From positions 1-64,000 of the forward strand of contig NZ_SNYV01000016.1 of NCBI RefSeq assembly GCF_004363245.1: DNA of 64,000 nt. Direction: 5' to 3'. The translations under genes and the position numbers were made by a program. Below are positions 25,718-35,207 of the stretch, piece after piece; position 1 is the stretch's first letter; every line of letters starts with the position of its first letter. The stretch comes from Sphingobacterium yanglingense (GTDB lineage Bacteria; Bacteroidota; Bacteroidia; Sphingobacteriales; Sphingobacteriaceae). The notes beneath the pieces are model-generated. The model had not been told where the DNA came from and did not search any database. It saw nothing but the letters and a program-made list of their open reading frames with translations.

Positions 25718-26509
25718 ATGAAAAGAGCCTACATTACCTTACTTGCTTTGTTTATTAGCTTCACATGGAGCTTTGCCCAATCTCTTCCCTATCTAAAAGA
25801 ACCTACTTTTAAAGAAGGTGAAAAACTCTCTTATAAACTAAGATACGGTATCATATCCGCTGCTAATGGTGTACTATCTGTAAACAAGTCCCAGTTGCAA
25901 TTCAGTAACAAGAATACTTTCCATCTGAATGCCTTCGGACAGACATCCTCAGCATTCTCTATCTTCTATACTGTCAAAAACAAATATGACTCCTATATCG
26001 ATGGAAATACCTACCAGCCTTATCTATATACTGAAGACATCCATGAAAACAGCTATACACGAAAAGAATACGCTACATTCGATCATCGAAATTCTACAGT
26101 AAAAGGAGCCAAAGGAACCTTTAAAGGAAAGACCTCACAAATCTTTGACTTATTATCTGCATATTACTTTTCACGGAATCTAGATCTGTCTTCATTGAAA
26201 ACCGGAGACACCTTTAAGATAACCTACTTCTTGAACGACGAAATTGCAGAGTTAAAGGTAGAATATATAGGTACCGAAAAGATAAAAACAAGTCTAGGGA
26301 CACTTGACTGTATTAAATTAAGTCCTGAAATCAAGCCTGGCCGTATCTTCAAAAAGGACAGTAAGTTGTATCTTTGGGTCACAAACGATGGTAATCGTAT
26401 ACCTGTAAAGGCCCAAGTAGAGATTTTAATAGGTTCTGTCACGATGGAACTAACAAAGGCTGATGGGTTAAAGTATGAATTAGGAAAAAAAGTGAGCTAT
26501 TCAAAATAA
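25718..26509 (+). CDS. DUF3108-family exported protein
   Basis: A 263-residue protein with a signal peptide (residues 1-20, cleavage after FAQ). The mature part is beta-rich with the DUF3108 pattern: EGEKLSYKLRYG near the start, then LGTLDCIKLSPE and LYLWVTNDGNRIPVK towards the end. It is expected in the periplasm or outer membrane. Function is unknown. It lies 8 nt before the DUF3109 gene and may be co-transcribed with it. Confidence 0.8.
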   Translation: MKRAYITLLALFISFTWSFAQSLPYLKEPTFKEGEKLSYKLRYGIISAANGVLSVNKSQLQFSNKNTFHLNAFGQTSSAFSIFYTVKNKYDSYIDGNTYQPYLYTEDIHENSYTRKEYATFDHRNSTVKGAKGTFKGKTSQIFDLLSAYYFSRNLDLSSLKTGDTFKITYFLNDEIAELKVEYIGTEKIKTSLGTLDCIKLSPEIKPGRIFKKDSKLYLWVTNDGNRIPVKAQVEILIGSVTMELTKADGLKYELGKKVSYSK

Positions 26510-26517
26510 GTAAAATC

Positions 26518-27081
26518 ATGATTGAGGTTGATAATGTATTAGTCCATGAGGACTTGATAAGCAATGATTTTGTTTGTAACCTATCGAAATGTAAAGGAAT
26601 CTGCTGTGTAGAGGGAGATGCTGGTGCACCACTACGAGAATCTGAAAAAGCAGTACTCCAAGAGATCTATCCAAAAATAAAGCCCTATATGACTGAAAAA
26701 GGCATTCAGGCCGTTGAGGAACAAGGGACGCATGTAATCGATAGTGACGGAGACCTAACGACTCCCTGTGTGGACGGCAACAAGGAATGTGCCTATGTCA
26801 CTTGGGAAAATGGGATCACAAAATGTGCAATAGAAAAAGCCTACGAGCTAGGCGAAGTAGATTGGAAGAAGCCAATTTCCTGCCATCTATACCCTATACG
26901 AACCACACACTATCCTCAGTTTGATGTCTTACATTACGACAGGTGGCACATCTGTAAAGATGCCTGTAGCTTTGGCAAAGAACTTCAGGTCCCTGTCTAC
27001 AAATTCTTAAAAGATCCCCTCATCCGTGAGTATGGCACAGAATGGTATACTAAATTAGAAGAATCGGTAGAATCTATCTAA
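26518..27081 (+). CDS. DUF3109-family cysteine-rich protein
   Basis: A 187-residue cytoplasmic protein. It has many cysteines in a fixed pattern: Cys20, Cys25, Cys29 and Cys30 (VCNLSKCKGICC), then PCVDGNKECAY, ITKCAIEKAY, PISCHLYPIR and HICKDACSFG. This is the DUF3109 family, related to the YkgJ-type zinc- or iron-binding proteins. It may bind a metal cluster; the function is not known. Confidence 0.85.
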   Translation: MIEVDNVLVHEDLISNDFVCNLSKCKGICCVEGDAGAPLRESEKAVLQEIYPKIKPYMTEKGIQAVEEQGTHVIDSDGDLTTPCVDGNKECAYVTWENGITKCAIEKAYELGEVDWKKPISCHLYPIRTTHYPQFDVLHYDRWHICKDACSFGKELQVPVYKFLKDPLIREYGTEWYTKLEESVESI

Positions 27082-27140
27082 TGGATTTTTGTTATCTTTA
27101 TTGCGTATAAATAGACGCTAATTGGTATTTACCATCATTC

Positions 27141-28112
27141 ATGCTTAGTTTAAAGGAGATACAACGCCCCATTGCAACAGAGCTTTCGACATTCGAAACG
27201 AAGTTTAAGCAGTCCATGCAAAGCTCTGTTCCACTTTTAGATATTATAACCCAATACTTATACAAACAGAAAGGAAAGCAAATGCGTCCTATGTTTGTAT
27301 TTTTCGCTGCAGGCTTATGTGGAGAGATCACTGAATCTACCTATCGTGGAGCTTCGCTTGTCGAATTGCTACATACCGCATCGCTTGTACATGACGATGT
27401 AGTAGACAATGCAAATGAAAGAAGGGGTTTCTTTTCAATCAATGCTTTATGGAAAAATAAAGTTGCCGTACTTGTTGGAGATTTCCTGCTTTCCAAAGGT
27501 CTCCTTCTTTCGGTTAACAGTAATGAACACAATCTATTAAAAATCGTCTCTGAGGCTGTTGAGCAGATGAGTGAAGGAGAGCTACTCCAAATAGAAAAGG
27601 CACGTAAACTAGATATAAAAGAAGATATCTATTACGAGATAATCCGCAAGAAAACAGCATCTTTAATTGCATCTTGCTGTGCATCCGGAGCGTCTTCTGC
27701 TAAAGCAGATACAGACACCATAGAACTTATGCGATTATTCGGAGAAAAGGTAGGATTAGCTTTTCAGATAAAAGACGATTTGTTTGACTTTGGATTGGAT
27801 GATGTTGGCAAACCCGTAGGTAATGACATCAAAGAAAAAAAGATGACGCTACCGTTAATATATGCTTTGTCAAATACTTCAACTACCGAAAAACGCCGAA
27901 TCATTAATTTGGTTAAGAATCACAACGAAAACAATGAGAAGGTAGAAGAGGTCATACAGTTTGTACGGAGTAGTGGAGGCTTAGAATACGCTACCGAAAG
28001 AATGATGCAATTCCAACAGGAAGCATTCGATATCTTAGCAAAATTCCCTGACAACGTTTATAAAGAAGGCCTTAAGCAGTTAGTAACATTTACAACAGAA
28101 AGAAAAAAATAA
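27141..28112 (+). CDS. Polyprenyl diphosphate synthase (trans-type)
   Basis: A 323-residue all-helical prenyl transferase that joins isopentenyl units to make a long-chain prenyl diphosphate, probably the side chain of menaquinone. The two aspartate-rich motifs are present: LVHDDVVDNANERRG (first, near residue 83) and QIKDDLFDF (second, near residue 207). Residues KGKQMRP (near residue 46) bind the substrate. Length fits octaprenyl or heptaprenyl synthases. The gene runs into the TerC-like gene with a 1-nt gap. Confidence 0.93.
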   Translation: MLSLKEIQRPIATELSTFETKFKQSMQSSVPLLDIITQYLYKQKGKQMRPMFVFFAAGLCGEITESTYRGASLVELLHTASLVHDDVVDNANERRGFFSINALWKNKVAVLVGDFLLSKGLLLSVNSNEHNLLKIVSEAVEQMSEGELLQIEKARKLDIKEDIYYEIIRKKTASLIASCCASGASSAKADTDTIELMRLFGEKVGLAFQIKDDLFDFGLDDVGKPVGNDIKEKKMTLPLIYALSNTSTTEKRRIINLVKNHNENNEKVEEVIQFVRSSGGLEYATERMMQFQQEAFDILAKFPDNVYKEGLKQLVTFTTERKK

Positions 28113-28113
28113 T

Positions 28114-29166
28114 ATGAGTCACGAGATAATGTTTTTTGGAGGATTTATAGTCTTCATCATCCTCATGCTGGCAATTGACCTCGGTTTATTTAGTAAAAGT
28201 GATAAACCTATAAGTCTAAAAGCTGCAGCCATCATGTCATTAATATGGATATTATTTGCTTTAGGTTTCGGCTTAGTTCTTTATTTCTGGGGTAATGAAT
28301 TACATAATGTGCACGACATCGCACGTTTGAAAGAAATTGTTGCTAAACATTACCACGATATAAAAATAGTGGAAAATGATCTAGCTGCCAGCTTACATCT
28401 CTACAACAAGAACCTAACTTTAGAATATCTTACGGGTTACGTCGTCGAATATGCTCTATCAGTGGATAACATCTTTGTTATGGTATTACTGTTCTCCTCA
28501 TTCGGCATACCTGAACGCTATTACCATAAAGTATTAGTATGGGGAATTCTAGGAGCGATTATCCTACGTTGCATCTTTATCTTTGTTGGAGCAGCCTTAA
28601 TAGCCAAATTCGGTTGGATACTTTATGTCTTTGGGGCCTTCTTAGTATACACCGGATTTATGATGTATATCAACAGAAATCAAGAAGAAGAAGTCGACCC
28701 TCAGAATCATGCTATAGTCAAATTTGCCTCAAAATATTTTAAGGTAACATCGAAAATGGACCAGGGCAATTTTTTTCATATTGAAAATGGAGTACGCTAT
28801 ATGACCCCTCTTTTTCTGGTCCTCTTAGTGATTGAATTCACCGATTTAATTTTTGCGGTAGACTCCATCCCCGCGATATTCTCCGTAACAAAAGATCCCT
28901 ATATTGTATTCTTTTCGAACATCTTTGCGGTATTGGGACTAAGATCGATGTTCTTCCTTTTGGTCAACATCATTCACAAATTCCATTATCTGAAAGTTGG
29001 TTTAGCGTTTCTATTGATTTTTATCGGAGCAAAAATGCTATTACATGATTGGCTTAAAGAATGGGGTTTTACAACATCCCACTCCTTAATTATTATTTTG
29101 AGCATATTAGCGATTAGTGTTGTGGCCTCCCTCGTTTTTCCAAAGAAAGAAAATTACGACCATTAA
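28114..29166 (+). CDS. TerC/Alx-family membrane protein
   Basis: A 350-residue protein with about nine transmembrane helices. The two conserved acidic motifs of the family are present: EYALSVDNIFVMVLLF near residue 111 and FTDLIFAVDSIPAIF near residue 240. Members export manganese or take part in resistance to tellurite and alkaline pH; the substrate here is not known. It starts 1 nt after the polyprenyl synthase stop and is followed by a terminator. Confidence 0.92.
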   Translation: MSHEIMFFGGFIVFIILMLAIDLGLFSKSDKPISLKAAAIMSLIWILFALGFGLVLYFWGNELHNVHDIARLKEIVAKHYHDIKIVENDLAASLHLYNKNLTLEYLTGYVVEYALSVDNIFVMVLLFSSFGIPERYYHKVLVWGILGAIILRCIFIFVGAALIAKFGWILYVFGAFLVYTGFMMYINRNQEEEVDPQNHAIVKFASKYFKVTSKMDQGNFFHIENGVRYMTPLFLVLLVIEFTDLIFAVDSIPAIFSVTKDPYIVFFSNIFAVLGLRSMFFLLVNIIHKFHYLKVGLAFLLIFIGAKMLLHDWLKEWGFTTSHSLIIILSILAISVVASLVFPKKENYDH

Positions 29167-29186
29167 CTATAAAAAAGTTAAGCCAT

Positions 29187-29223
29187 AAAAAACAGCGTTC
29201 GAAAACTCGAACGCTGTTTTTTT
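29187..29223 (+). terminator. Terminator after the TerC-like gene
   Basis: A perfect 12-bp stem (AACAGCGTTCGA with TCGAACGCTGTT), flanked by A and T runs and with a 4-base loop. It starts 20 nt past the stop codon. Confidence 0.92.
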
Positions 29224-29400
29224 ATTTCTTAGCGCCTAAACAAACACCTTACAAGTTTGCTGAAATACCATCTATCAATACGCAACTCGCCAAACCATAT
29301 TGATACTTTACAAAACAATGTCCTTACGCTTTACATTTGCAGTGCTAGAACTTCCTCCTTTCATCGACATATGACATATGTCTGCGGCGTAATCAATATA

Positions 29401-29438
29401 AAAAAGAAAAGGCCGTCAATAATAACGTATTGACGACC
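29401..29438 (-). terminator. Terminator of the coiled-coil membrane protein gene
   Basis: On the minus strand an 11-bp stem with one G-T pair (arms 29411-29421 and 29428-29438) and a 6-base loop, followed by TTTTCTTTTT. It lies 28 nt past the stop codon. Confidence 0.8.
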
Positions 29439-29465
29439 CATAGACTTTATATATCGTAGATAAAA

Positions 29466-30395
29466 CTATTTCAAGACTACACTTGACCTACCCATGATTG
29501 CATCATCGGCATATAAGAGTACCGTATAGGCCCCTTTCTTAAACCGATTAACATCTCTCCATAGCAATTGATATTCTTCACCTCTATTTGTGAAGTTAAT
29601 GTTCTCTTTAAAAGTAAACTGGAGCTTATCCCCGTGTACATAAAACACATCTCCCGCTTTCGCAATGAGATTACCTTGTGGGTCAATTATGCGAACAAAA
29701 ACTTCTTTACTGCCCTCCTTGGCTAATGGATTATCAGCAATAGAAAACTTAATCTGCAAATCATCCACTCGCTTCGCTTTAGTTTCTATCTCCAACTCAC
29801 CTTTTCGCGTTTTCTCTACACCATTGACCAAAATACTAGAAACTTTAACAGAAGAAGCAATGCTTACTTTTTCGTTTAACCGCTCATTCCGCTCTTTCAG
29901 ATTTTCCACCTGATCGCTTTTTTCCTTTACGGTCGAACTTAGCTCCTTATTTCTCTTTAAAAGAATATCATTTTGAAGTTTCAACTCCCCTGCTTCATCT
30001 TTTAGTGAAGAAACATTCTTTTTTAATTTCTGTATCTGATCTTTAGCGGCTTGTATCTGCGTATCTGAGATATTGGAATCTTCTAGCTCTGTACGTAGAT
30101 CATCAATTATTTTACGCGCAAATTGTTCTTCCTGAATGAGATTCTCGGGTAGACCTTCAATATTTTGATTCTTAATATTATCTAATTCAGCCTCTATACG
30201 GTCTATTTCAATTTGTAGATTTTCTTTCTGCAATGCTACGGTATAGAGCTTCTCTCCAGATGATTTAAATTTTACGTAAAAATAGATATTGGTTGCCAGT
30301 AGCGAAGCTATAGCAATCATAAAAAAATAAATCTTCGAGTTATCCTTCTTATTATTCGGAACCTCACTCTCGACAGATGTATTGCTTAACTCCAT
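29466..30395 (-). CDS. Membrane-anchored coiled-coil protein of unknown function
   Basis: A 309-residue protein. Residues 1-20 are charged and cytoplasmic, residues about 21-43 form one transmembrane helix, and residues about 45-180 form a long coiled coil rich in Glu, Lys and Leu (for example LQKENLQIEIDRIEAEL). The last 120 residues look like a beta-rich domain (VRIIDPQGNLIAKAG). The topology puts the coiled coil and the beta domain outside the cytoplasm. Function is unknown. Similar proteins are widespread in Bacteroidota. It lies downstream of gmd on the same strand with a 91-nt gap, so it may be in the same transcript. Confidence 0.65.
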   Translation of the reverse strand: MELSNTSVESEVPNNKKDNSKIYFFMIAIASLLATNIYFYVKFKSSGEKLYTVALQKENLQIEIDRIEAELDNIKNQNIEGLPENLIQEEQFARKIIDDLRTELEDSNISDTQIQAAKDQIQKLKKNVSSLKDEAGELKLQNDILLKRNKELSSTVKEKSDQVENLKERNERLNEKVSIASSVKVSSILVNGVEKTRKGELEIETKAKRVDDLQIKFSIADNPLAKEGSKEVFVRIIDPQGNLIAKAGDVFYVHGDKLQFTFKENINFTNRGEEYQLLWRDVNRFKKGAYTVLLYADDAIMGRSSVVLK

Positions 30396-30486
30396 ATCAG
30401 ACCTTCAATTAATACCAAACTCGCGTTTAAACTCCTATTTCCCATAACTGAAAAGTACTCAACAAAAACTATTCCAAAAAAAAGCA

Positions 30487-31641
30487 CTACTCAAAATAGT
30501 TAAGTGTCTCAAAACCACCGCCTTTTAAATACTGTTCCTTACGCATCAAATGAAGATCAGACTGCACCATCTCAGACACCAGCATCTGTAGATCATACTT
30601 TGGTATCCAATTTAACTGTGTCTGAGCTTTTGTAGGGTCACCAATCAATAAATCGACTTCTGTCGGTCTATAGTAACGCGAATCCACTTTCACGACAGTC
30701 TGTCCCAATTTTATGCCTTCTGGATCAATTCCCAATTCTTTCAGCCTTTCGTCGTCACGATCTATAACGACTCCTTTTTCTTGTTCATCCTTACCACTGA
30801 ACTCCACCGTCACACCGAGCTCCGCAAAACTTAAACGTACAAAATCCCGGACAGTGGTCGTCACTCCTGTCGCAATAACAAAGTCTTCAGGAGTATTCTG
30901 TTGCAGTATAAGCCACATCGCTTCAACATAATCCTTAGCATGTCCCCAATCTCTTTGGGCAGAAAGATTACCTAAAAAAAGCTTGCTTTGCAATCCTAGC
31001 GCAATCTTAGCTACTGCTCTTGTAATTTTGCGTGTTACAAAAGTTTCCCCTCGTACTGGACTCTCGTGGTTAAACAAAATTCCATTACACGCATACATTT
31101 TATAGGCCTCACGATAGTTCACCGTAATCCAGTATCCATACATCTTAGCTACGGCATAAGGACTACGTGGATAAAAAGGTGTAGTTTCACTTTGTGGCAC
31201 TGCCTGCACCAAGCCGTACAGTTCTGAGGTAGAAGCTTGATATATTCTTGTTTTCTCGATCAATCCCAACAAACGGACCGCTTCTAAAATCCTTAGCGTC
31301 CCTATCCCATCCGCATTGGCGGTATATTCGGGAGTGTCAAAGCTAACTTTAACGTGTGATTGAGCTGCTAAATTATATATCTCGTCCGGTTGCGTTTCTT
31401 GGATAACTCGAATCAGATTTGTGGAATCCGTAAGATCGCCATAGTGTAAGACAAAATTTCTATTATCGAGATGAGGATCTTGATAGAGATGATCAATACG
31501 GTCCGTATTAAAGAGTGAACTTCGCCTCTTTAATCCATGCACCAAATAGCCTTTTTTTAATAAAAACTCAGCCAAATAGGCTCCGTCTTGACCCGTGACA
31601 CCCGTAATAAGTGCGACCTTTTGAGTAGTAGATTCCTTCAT
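30487..31641 (-). CDS. gmd: GDP-mannose 4,6-dehydratase
   Basis: A 384-residue short-chain dehydrogenase-fold enzyme that turns GDP-mannose into GDP-4-keto-6-deoxymannose, the first step to GDP-fucose and related sugars. The NAD(P)-binding motif GVTGQDG (residues 14-20), the catalytic Tyr162 and Lys166 (YAVAK), the Ser/Thr in YQASTSELYG and the RDWGHAKDYVEAMW segment are present. The partner fcl gene (GDP-fucose synthase) is not next to it, so the rest of the sugar pathway must be elsewhere. Confidence 0.97.
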   Translation of the reverse strand: MKESTTQKVALITGVTGQDGAYLAEFLLKKGYLVHGLKRRSSLFNTDRIDHLYQDPHLDNRNFVLHYGDLTDSTNLIRVIQETQPDEIYNLAAQSHVKVSFDTPEYTANADGIGTLRILEAVRLLGLIEKTRIYQASTSELYGLVQAVPQSETTPFYPRSPYAVAKMYGYWITVNYREAYKMYACNGILFNHESPVRGETFVTRKITRAVAKIALGLQSKLFLGNLSAQRDWGHAKDYVEAMWLILQQNTPEDFVIATGVTTTVRDFVRLSFAELGVTVEFSGKDEQEKGVVIDRDDERLKELGIDPEGIKLGQTVVKVDSRYYRPTEVDLLIGDPTKAQTQLNWIPKYDLQMLVSEMVQSDLHLMRKEQYLKGGGFETLNYFE

Positions 31642-31758
31642 AATACAAAATTAGCCAAACTTAGAAAAAATGCAGGGGATTCACGAATACCTATTAAAAA
31701 AAAAGCCATTTGCACAGCTCTTTTACTCTAGATAGACCACCGCTCTACTAGACACGAG

Positions 31759-31796
31759 AATAATATCTCTCTTATTTTGACAAGAGAGATATTATT
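31759..31796 (-). terminator. Hairpin terminator after tpx
   Basis: A perfect 15-bp AT-rich stem (AATAATATCTCTCTT with AAGAGAGATATTATT) and an 8-base loop, 20 nt past the tpx stop codon. It lacks a clear run of T after the stem, so the mechanism is less sure. Confidence 0.6.
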
Positions 31797-31815
31797 GACT
31801 ATCAAACTGAACTAA

Positions 31816-32313
31816 TTACAGAGACGCAATCGCGGCCTCATAGTCAGGTTCGTTAGTCGTTTCCGCAACTTGCTCGGTATAGACAACCTTTCCAGATTCG
31901 TCTAATACGACCACTGCACGGCTTAGCAATCCCTGTAAGGGACCATCTGAAAAACGAACACCATACGCTTCAGAAAAAGCATTGTCTTTGTATTCTGACA
32001 AAGTCACTACATTTTCGATTCCTTCGGCAGCACAGAACCGTCCCTGTGCGAAGGGCAAATCTTTCGATATACACAATACCACAGTATTATCCATCGACGC
32101 TGCCTTTTGATTGAAAGTACGTACAGACATCGCACAAGTGCCCGTGTCTATACTTGGAAAAATATTTAAAACAATCTTCTTTCCTAAAAAATCTGACAAA
32201 GACTTCTGTGATAAATCTGCGGCTGTTAATGAAAAATCCGGAGATTTAGTTCCGACAGCAGGCAAACTTCCTGCCGTGTTAACTGTTATACCTTTAAATA
32301 AAACTTGACTCAT
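31816..32313 (-). CDS. tpx: Thiol peroxidase
   Basis: A 165-residue peroxiredoxin that reduces lipid and hydrogen peroxides with electrons from thioredoxin. The peroxidatic Cys60 (SIDTGTCAMSVR) and the resolving Cys94 (GRFCAAEGIENV) match E. coli Tpx positions. The start MSQVLFKGITV fits the family exactly; a longer ORF start 39 nt upstream would add a hydrophobic stretch and is rejected. The gene is divergent from the FadL-type gene at 32454. Confidence 0.95.
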   Translation of the reverse strand: MSQVLFKGITVNTAGSLPAVGTKSPDFSLTAADLSQKSLSDFLGKKIVLNIFPSIDTGTCAMSVRTFNQKAASMDNTVVLCISKDLPFAQGRFCAAEGIENVVTLSEYKDNAFSEAYGVRFSDGPLQGLLSRAVVVLDESGKVVYTEQVAETTNEPDYEAAIASL

Positions 32314-32453
32314 GATAATAATATTTAATGCCATTAAGATAGTAATTTTCAAGGATTACGCCTATTAAAAAAAGTCATAAAATTATTTTAATTGAAAAAA
32401 AAATACTATGTTAGCATTGTATTTTAAAGAAATACGTTAACCAAAGTAAGCTT

Positions 32454-33674
32454 ATGAAAAAACTACTATTATCGTTTCTATTAGCTAGCCCAATTCTCTT
32501 ATTTGCTCAAGGCTCACAAGTGAATACACAAGGCATAAAGGCCCTAGGTATGGCAGGCGCTGGTTCTGCTTTATTTGTTGATGAATCCAGCATATTTTAT
32601 AATCCGGGCGCACTCGTCAAGATGGATCACAATGCCATTTCTGCCGGAGCATCTGCCGTCATGTATAGATCTGCCTTTAAAGAAGTCAACTCTACACGAC
32701 AGTATGATACAAAGTTCCAGATTACCCCTCCTTTTTCGATATTCGCTACATTTGGTCCAAAAGATACTTGGTGGAAAGCTGGACTTGGAGTCTATACCCC
32801 ATTTGGTGGTGCAGTCGATTGGGGACAAGATTGGCCAGGTAAATATGAGCTGAATCATCTACAGATGCGTGCCATTTACATACAGCCGACCTTGAGCTTT
32901 AAAATTACGGAGAACTTTAGCATAGGTGGAGGATTTGTTTATAATCTAGGCTTCGTTGATCTATCACGATCAATACCTACATTTGACGCAAATGGTAACC
33001 CTGGCCGTGCTGAATTATCAGGAATGGGTACCGGGACGGGCTATAATTTAGGTGTCCACTACAACTTAGAGGATGAATTTTCAGTATCCCTTAGCTACCG
33101 CTCCAAGGTCATCACTAAATTAAAAGATGGAGATGCCAAATTTACGGTACCTGAGGCATTAGCGGCTTCATTTCCCACGACCACTTTTGACGCAGAATTG
33201 CCGTTACCCGCTTCTTTCAACATAGGTATCTCCTTCCCCGTTAGTGAACGTATAGATATTGCAGCAGATGGAACATTTATCGGTTACGACATCTACAAGT
33301 CTTTAACTTTTGACTACAAAGACAATACTTCAGCATTAGAAGACACCTATCAGCCAAAAAAATATCAAAATGCCTTCTCCGGCAAAGCTGGTATTAATTA
33401 TAAAGCAACAGATAAGCTTGATCTAAGAACGGGTGTTGGCTATGTCTATAGTCCGGTCATGGCAGAATACGTATATGCGGAGACACCGGACAACAATCGT
33501 GTCATGGCTTCACTAGGCTTCACCTACGATATCTCGGATAGATTTGAATTGACCGGAGCATACACCTTCCAACGTATTTTGGAACGCACAGTAACCAATG
33601 CTGTAACAGGTCTGAACGGAACATTCAAGACCAACATCCATGCTCCCGGCATTTCACTCAGCTACAAATGGTAA
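32454..33674 (+). CDS. FadL/OmpP1-family outer-membrane channel
   Basis: A 406-residue protein with a signal peptide (residues 1-19, cleavage after FAQ). The mature part is a beta-barrel of the FadL family, with GIKALGMAGAGSALFVDESS near the start (the plug or hatch region with an NPG motif: YNPGALVKM) and the C-terminal ISLSYKW ending in an aromatic residue. Such channels move fatty acids and other hydrophobic compounds across the outer membrane. It is 20 nt before an SGNH lipoprotein gene, which suggests a joint role with lipids. Confidence 0.93.
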   Translation: MKKLLLSFLLASPILLFAQGSQVNTQGIKALGMAGAGSALFVDESSIFYNPGALVKMDHNAISAGASAVMYRSAFKEVNSTRQYDTKFQITPPFSIFATFGPKDTWWKAGLGVYTPFGGAVDWGQDWPGKYELNHLQMRAIYIQPTLSFKITENFSIGGGFVYNLGFVDLSRSIPTFDANGNPGRAELSGMGTGTGYNLGVHYNLEDEFSVSLSYRSKVITKLKDGDAKFTVPEALAASFPTTTFDAELPLPASFNIGISFPVSERIDIAADGTFIGYDIYKSLTFDYKDNTSALEDTYQPKKYQNAFSGKAGINYKATDKLDLRTGVGYVYSPVMAEYVYAETPDNNRVMASLGFTYDISDRFELTGAYTFQRILERTVTNAVTGLNGTFKTNIHAPGISLSYKW

Positions 33675-33694
33675 TAACTTAAAGGTATTGACAG

Positions 33695-35026
33695 ATGAAA
33701 AGATTCAAAAAAAACATTAAACTTTATATAGGCCTTGTAGCATGTGCCCTAGCAACATCCTGCGCACCTGAAATCGACAATGCAAAGCCCAATGAAAATA
33801 CAGGTACTTCAAAGCCCGATTTTTCCAAATACATCGCTATAGGTAACTCGCTGACGGCGGGCTTTGCCGATGGAGGGTTATATTTGGAAGGCCAACAATT
33901 GGCTTTCCCAGTATTGCTTGCCGAAAAAATGAAAGCGCATGGAGGAGGTGAATTCAAATCCCCTTTCTTTACAGAAAGTCAGTCCAATGGTTCGGGCTAT
34001 ATCCGCTTGAAAGCTTTGGTCAATGGGCAACCGGTAACTGAGCCTGTCACCGACAAACTAGCGGTTAGAGGGTTATCGCCCAACAATACGCCTTTATATA
34101 CAAAATATACCGACGAAGTGAATAACCTCGGTGTTCCGGGGATGCGTCTCGATATGGTTAACATCCCAGGACTCGGCTCTGTAAAAGGCAATCCCTATTT
34201 TGAAAGACTACTCACGGATCAAGAAGTCATGACAACTTATCGTGCCTTTGCAACATCCAAAAACCATACTTTTTTCTCTTTTAGCCTTGGTAACAATGAC
34301 GCCTTAGGCTATGCCACCAATGGTGGTGTAGAAAAAACTGATGGGACCAGTACTCTTACCGATATCAATACCTTTGGTAATAATCTAACAGACTTCATCA
34401 ATGATTTGACAACAAACAACCGAAAGGGAGTCATTGCGACTATTCCTGACGTGTCTGCAGTTCCATTTCTCACTACGGTAACACGACAAGCACTACTACA
34501 AGCTGCTACTGCAGCTTCACAGGCACAAGGAGGCCCAGCTGTTACTGCTCTTTTTATAGCGACTAAAGCTGGTACAAGACCTGCCACCGATAAAGACATG
34601 TTTGTCCTGCCATTTGCTTCTTCAGGCCTATTAGGAAAACCTAATGATCAAAAAATACCCTATGGTCTACACCCAAACAATCCCATCGAAAGCCAATATG
34701 TGTTGGATGAAGCTGAGGTTGCAGAGGTCAAAACACGTATTGACCAATATAACAAGAAGATATTAGAGGTAGCTAACAGCAGAGATTTAGCAGTAGCTGA
34801 TATCCATGCCTTCTTAAACAAGGTCAAAAATGGTTATGTATATAATGGTATAACCATTAGCAACAAGTACATCACTGGAAATGTCTTTTCATTAGACGGT
34901 GTACACCTTACACCGATAGGATATGCCATTATGGCCAATATCTTCATCGATGCAATCAACGCTAAATATGGCACTCAACTGGACAAAGTCGATGCTATGC
35001 AATATCGCGGAGTCAAGATGCCTTAA
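33695..35026 (+). CDS. SGNH/GDSL-type esterase lipoprotein
   Basis: A 443-residue lipoprotein with a lipobox ending at Cys23 (ALATSCAPE). The catalytic serine lies in the block I motif AIGNSLTAG (Ser52), which replaces the usual GDS. The oxyanion Asn is in SLGNNDALG, and the Asp-His pair is in DGVHLTPIGY (Asp401, His404). It is expected to sit on the outer membrane and cleave esters of lipids or acylated sugars. The FadL-type channel gene next to it could take up the released fatty acids. Confidence 0.9.
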   Translation: MKRFKKNIKLYIGLVACALATSCAPEIDNAKPNENTGTSKPDFSKYIAIGNSLTAGFADGGLYLEGQQLAFPVLLAEKMKAHGGGEFKSPFFTESQSNGSGYIRLKALVNGQPVTEPVTDKLAVRGLSPNNTPLYTKYTDEVNNLGVPGMRLDMVNIPGLGSVKGNPYFERLLTDQEVMTTYRAFATSKNHTFFSFSLGNNDALGYATNGGVEKTDGTSTLTDINTFGNNLTDFINDLTTNNRKGVIATIPDVSAVPFLTTVTRQALLQAATAASQAQGGPAVTALFIATKAGTRPATDKDMFVLPFASSGLLGKPNDQKIPYGLHPNNPIESQYVLDEAEVAEVKTRIDQYNKKILEVANSRDLAVADIHAFLNKVKNGYVYNGITISNKYITGNVFSLDGVHLTPIGYAIMANIFIDAINAKYGTQLDKVDAMQYRGVKMP

Positions 35027-35050
35027 AACGCAATGAATCCGACATTATAT

Positions 35051-35084
35051 AAAAGGCACCCTCATCGACAGGGTGCCTTTTTTG
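35051..35084 (+). terminator. Terminator after the FadL-SGNH operon
   Basis: A perfect 12-bp stem (AAAAGGCACCCT with AGGGTGCCTTTT), a 7-base loop and a run of T. It lies 24 nt past the stop codon. Confidence 0.9.
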
Positions 35085-35207
35085 GCACCAACTCTTTTTT
35101 AGACCAAGCATTTTTGCTAAGTTTGATAGACAATTCAGAAGTTGTTATACGACTTCGCCCTACCGATACCTACACGTATTGGTCATTGATCAAAAAACAG
35201 TAAACAA

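Noticed and set aside
31816..32352. A 13-residue N-terminal extension on Tpx
   Set aside because: The extension is hydrophobic and the family start MSQVLFKG is clear at 32313.
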